Shown: positions 4,502 through 6,412 of the stretch, one piece after another
Position numbering within the stretch: the first letter of the stretch is position 1
Layout of the letters: each line of letters opens with the position of its first letter
Source: Solobacterium sp. UBA636
GTDB lineage: Bacteria > Bacillota_I > Bacilli_A > Erysipelotrichales > Erysipelotrichaceae
Length of the DNA: 6,412 nt
Assembly: GCA_002299675.1 (NCBI GenBank)
Contig: DBOW01000110.1
Coordinates: forward strand, 11,676-18,087
Direction of reading: 5' to 3'
Position numbers and translations under genes: made by a program
Notes under the pieces: model-generated
Databases searched by the model: none
What the model was told of the DNA's origin: nothing
Seen by the model: the letters and a program-made list of their open reading frames with translations, nothing else

Positions 4502-5810
4502 TCTGCACCTCACATCGGTCAAATACTTTCTGGGCATCAGAGAAACAGGTTATGACATAGAAAGGAGTGTTGTCATCTTTGAGATAATCAAACCCCCTGT
4601 TCATATCTGGCTCAACTATAATTTTGTGTTCATCAATATCTGTATACTCAAAACGCAAAGCCAGATCATAGGCATACTGACCTGTAAGGATAATTCTTCT
4701 GATATGATCTCTGTTTAAACCATTAAAATCAATATCCCAGAGCCATGAAGTCTCAGAAGTAAAATACTTTCTGGAAATGGCATCAACCAGAATAATTACA
4801 TTAAGCCTGTTTTTTTCACTGGCAATAACGGAAATAGTCTGGTTATAGGAAGTTGAGTTTTCGTGCTTGGATATTAACAGAGTACCTTCACTGCTGCCCT
4901 TTTTAAGTCTGACCACTCTGCCGTTTTTCAGTACATAGTTATTTAAGCTTGATACTATTGTTTCACTGTCCACTCCAAGTTCCCGGCATAAACTGTAGGC
5001 TGAAAGAATATTATAGGCATTGTATATTGACTTTAAAGCCAGATCAATACGATATTTACCATCTATCTTCAGATAACCCTCATCAAGATTTACATCTGTA
5101 ATATGATATTTCAGATTTGAGTGCCTGTAGCCGCATTCTGTACACCTGAAAGAACCTACATTGCCATAATGACGATAATCATAAACCATCTTTGATTTGC
5201 AGGATGGACAATAGGCTCCATCATCATAGACACCAATATTTCCTTCAGTGAATCTGTCGATGCCAAAATAAATAGTTTTCTCATGGTCTTTGCCAAAAAG
5301 CGAAACCAGAGGATCATCACCATTTAAAATAAGCTCTGTTTCATCATGAACAGCTTCCTTTAAACAGCTGTAAATCCATTCAGGATTGCCGTTTCTGGTA
5401 AGCTGATCACGATACAGATTGGTCAAAACAAAATGAGTTGGTACAATCTGCTTAAAAGAATAACGGGCATATCTTTCATCCGATTCCAGAAGCAGGATAT
5501 CAGCTTTGCATCGGCCACCAAGCGTGCAGTTATCAAGAATCAGGGTAGTAACTCCTTCTATCTGATTAGAACCCTCAGCATTATAGGCCACCTTATAGCC
5601 GGCTGAGCTTAAAACCTGTTCAATCATTTCCACTGTCGAAGTCTTGCCATTAGAACCGGAGACAGCTACCACATATTCAGGAAGTCTGATTTTTGAAAGA
5701 ATTTTCGGGTCAATTTTTAAGGCCACCTGGCCTGGCAGGGAAGAACCTTTATGAACGAGTTTCCCCACCAGCCTTAATATTTTGCAGACAATAATCGCAA
5801 TATATTTCAT
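4494..5810 (-). CDS. murT: MurT-like Mur ligase subunit of lipid II isoglutaminyl synthase, divergent
   Basis: MurT uses ATP to activate the alpha-carboxylate of D-Glu in lipid II and joins it to ammonia supplied by GatD. The 438-residue length fits the family. Seen are a basic-hydrophobic N-terminus with the MurT signature SLPGQVALKIDPKIL (24-38), the Mur P-loop SGSNGKTST (51-59), LLLESDE (106-112), LTNLYRDQL (129-137), ILNGDDP (161-167), a zinc ribbon with C201, C204, C223 and C226, and YNAYNILSAY (263-272). The C-terminal Mur ligase domain keeps SWLWDIDF (355-362). However, the usual ADGRDxSW stretch reads KYFTSETSW, with Glu353 for the conserved Asp, and the usual KNPAGFNQ reads KHENSTSYNQ. 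The ATG lies 5 bases after the metG stop with no clear Shine-Dalgarno, so translational coupling is likely. The ATP site looks intact, so the protein may still be an active ligase. Confidence 0.88.
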   Translation of the reverse strand: MKYIAIIVCKILRLVGKLVHKGSSLPGQVALKIDPKILSKIRLPEYVVAVSGSNGKTSTVEMIEQVLSSAGYKVAYNAEGSNQIEGVTTLILDNCTLGGRCKADILLLESDERYARYSFKQIVPTHFVLTNLYRDQLTRNGNPEWIYSCLKEAVHDETELILNGDDPLVSLFGKDHEKTIYFGIDRFTEGNIGVYDDGAYCPSCKSKMVYDYRHYGNVGSFRCTECGYRHSNLKYHITDVNLDEGYLKIDGKYRIDLALKSIYNAYNILSAYSLCRELGVDSETIVSSLNNYVLKNGRVVRLKKGSSEGTLLISKHENSTSYNQTISVIASEKNRLNVIILVDAISRKYFTSETSWLWDIDFNGLNRDHIRRIILTGQYAYDLALRFEYTDIDEHKIIVEPDMNRGFDYLKDDNTPFYVITCFSDAQKVFDRCEVQND

Positions 5811-5815
5811 AACAA

Positions 5816-6412
5816 TTATCTGACTTTAGAACCTTTTTCCAGTGTTGAAGTTATGAGCTCTACTTTATCGCCTTTTTCAGCACAGAGCAGCATACCCTGA
5901 GACTTCTCGCCACGCAGATTAGCCTCTTTAAGATTAGAAACTACTACTACTTTTTTGCCAATCATTTCTTCAGGCTTATAGTAAGCGGCAATACCAGAAA
6001 CAATCTGGCGGATATCGCCACTTCCAAGGTCTACTTTTTCAACTAATAATTTATCAGCCTTAGGATGCTTATGACATTCGATTACTTCGCCTACTTTAAG
6101 TTCAATTTTTGCGAAGTCATCAATAGTAATTTCTGGAGTTTTTTCGACAACTGGCTCTGGTTCCCTGTTTTCTTCTTCTATCTTTTTAGCCAGTTCTTTT
6201 TCATCTATTCTATTAAAGAGAATTTCTGGCTTAGCTGTTACCTTATATTCATTGACATAGCCAAAATCATTGTTTTCAAATGAAGCATCACTTACACCGA
6301 GCTGTTCATAAATTCTCTTTGAAGTTGATGGAATAAAGGCTTCAAGCTCAACAGCACAGATTCTGATACCTTCAAGAATTGTATAAAGAACATCGTTTAA
6401 ACGTCCCCTGTT
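5816..6412 (-). CDS. metG: Methionyl-tRNA synthetase, C-terminal part (5' end beyond the window)
   Basis: MetRS charges tRNA-Met in the cytosol. The 198 codons present cover the end of the anticodon-binding helical domain (RGRLNDVLYTILEGIRICAVELEAFIPSTSKRIYEQLG), a charged linker rich in Glu and Pro, and the appended C-terminal tRNA-binding OB fold. The OB fold shows ITIDDFAKIELKVGEV, HPKADKLLVEKVDLG, RQIVSGIAAYY and SNLKEANLRGEKSQGMLLCAE, the hallmarks of the dimerising MetRS C-terminal domain. The frame is open to the window edge and stops at 5818-5816. The catalytic HIGH and KMSKS regions lie outside. It is the upstream gene of a metG-murT-gatD operon, 5 bases before murT. Stand-alone tRNA-binding proteins share the OB fold, but the preceding helical domain shows that this is MetRS. 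Confidence 0.93.
   Translation of the reverse strand, partial: NRGRLNDVLYTILEGIRICAVELEAFIPSTSKRIYEQLGVSDASFENNDFGYVNEYKVTAKPEILFNRIDEKELAKKIEEENREPEPVVEKTPEITIDDFAKIELKVGEVIECHKHPKADKLLVEKVDLGSGDIRQIVSGIAAYYKPEEMIGKKVVVVSNLKEANLRGEKSQGMLLCAEKGDKVELITSTLEKGSKVR

Noticed and set aside
4502..4537. Longer gatD start at 4537
   Set aside because: It would overlap murT by 44 bp; the ATG at 4501 has a good GAGGTG ribosome site and begins with the family's normal N-terminus.
6065..6283. 72-codon plus-strand frame rich in Phe and Trp
   Set aside because: It is the complement of the Glu/Lys-rich metG linker and OB fold, which explains the composition.

Overview
The window looks like chromosomal DNA of an AT-rich Gram-positive bacterium of the Bacillota, read with the standard bacterial code. 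The grounds are a murT-gatD peptidoglycan amidation pair, an ECF-type vitamin transporter component beside a MocR regulator, a tRNA with an encoded CCA end, A/T-rich codon choice and several U-tailed intrinsic terminators. A class such as Erysipelotrichia is possible, but the sequence alone does not settle it. No insertion sequence, prophage, CRISPR array or rRNA is seen.

Layout, left to right. Positions 1-686 (minus) hold the N-terminal third of recG, whose 3' part lies outside the window. A symmetric extended -10 element (694-719) separates it from a divergent tRNA-Leu(CAA) gene (732-816). Twenty bases after the tRNA begins a small adenylate-kinase-like P-loop NTPase (837-1325), whose stop codon lies inside its own terminator hairpin. 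On the minus strand follow a short MerR-type HTH gene with a doubtful 5' end (1424-1759) and an ECF transporter S component (1802-2395). Between them are a 13-bp inverted repeat and a terminator that overlaps the start of the MerR reading frame. Divergent from the S component is a MocR/GntR-aminotransferase regulator (2486-3835). It converges with, and overlaps by 21 bp, the end of a minus-strand operon metG-murT-gatD (6412 down to 3815). The metG gene is cut by the right window edge.

How the genes may work together: the MocR regulator and the S component look like a vitamin B6 sensing and uptake pair. MetG-MurT-GatD is a compact operon (5-bp gap, then 8-bp overlap) joining methionine charging to lipid II glutamate amidation.

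The most notable observation is that three proteins keep their fold motifs but have lost the expected catalytic residues. GatD has Gly at the catalytic Cys position (and no Cys at all) and Ile at the catalytic His position. MurT has Glu in place of the Asp thought to complete the same triad and a degraded surrounding motif. MocR has Phe at the position of the PLP Schiff-base Lys. A non-canonical GatD/MurT pair with no working glutaminase is the best candidate for undescribed biology here.
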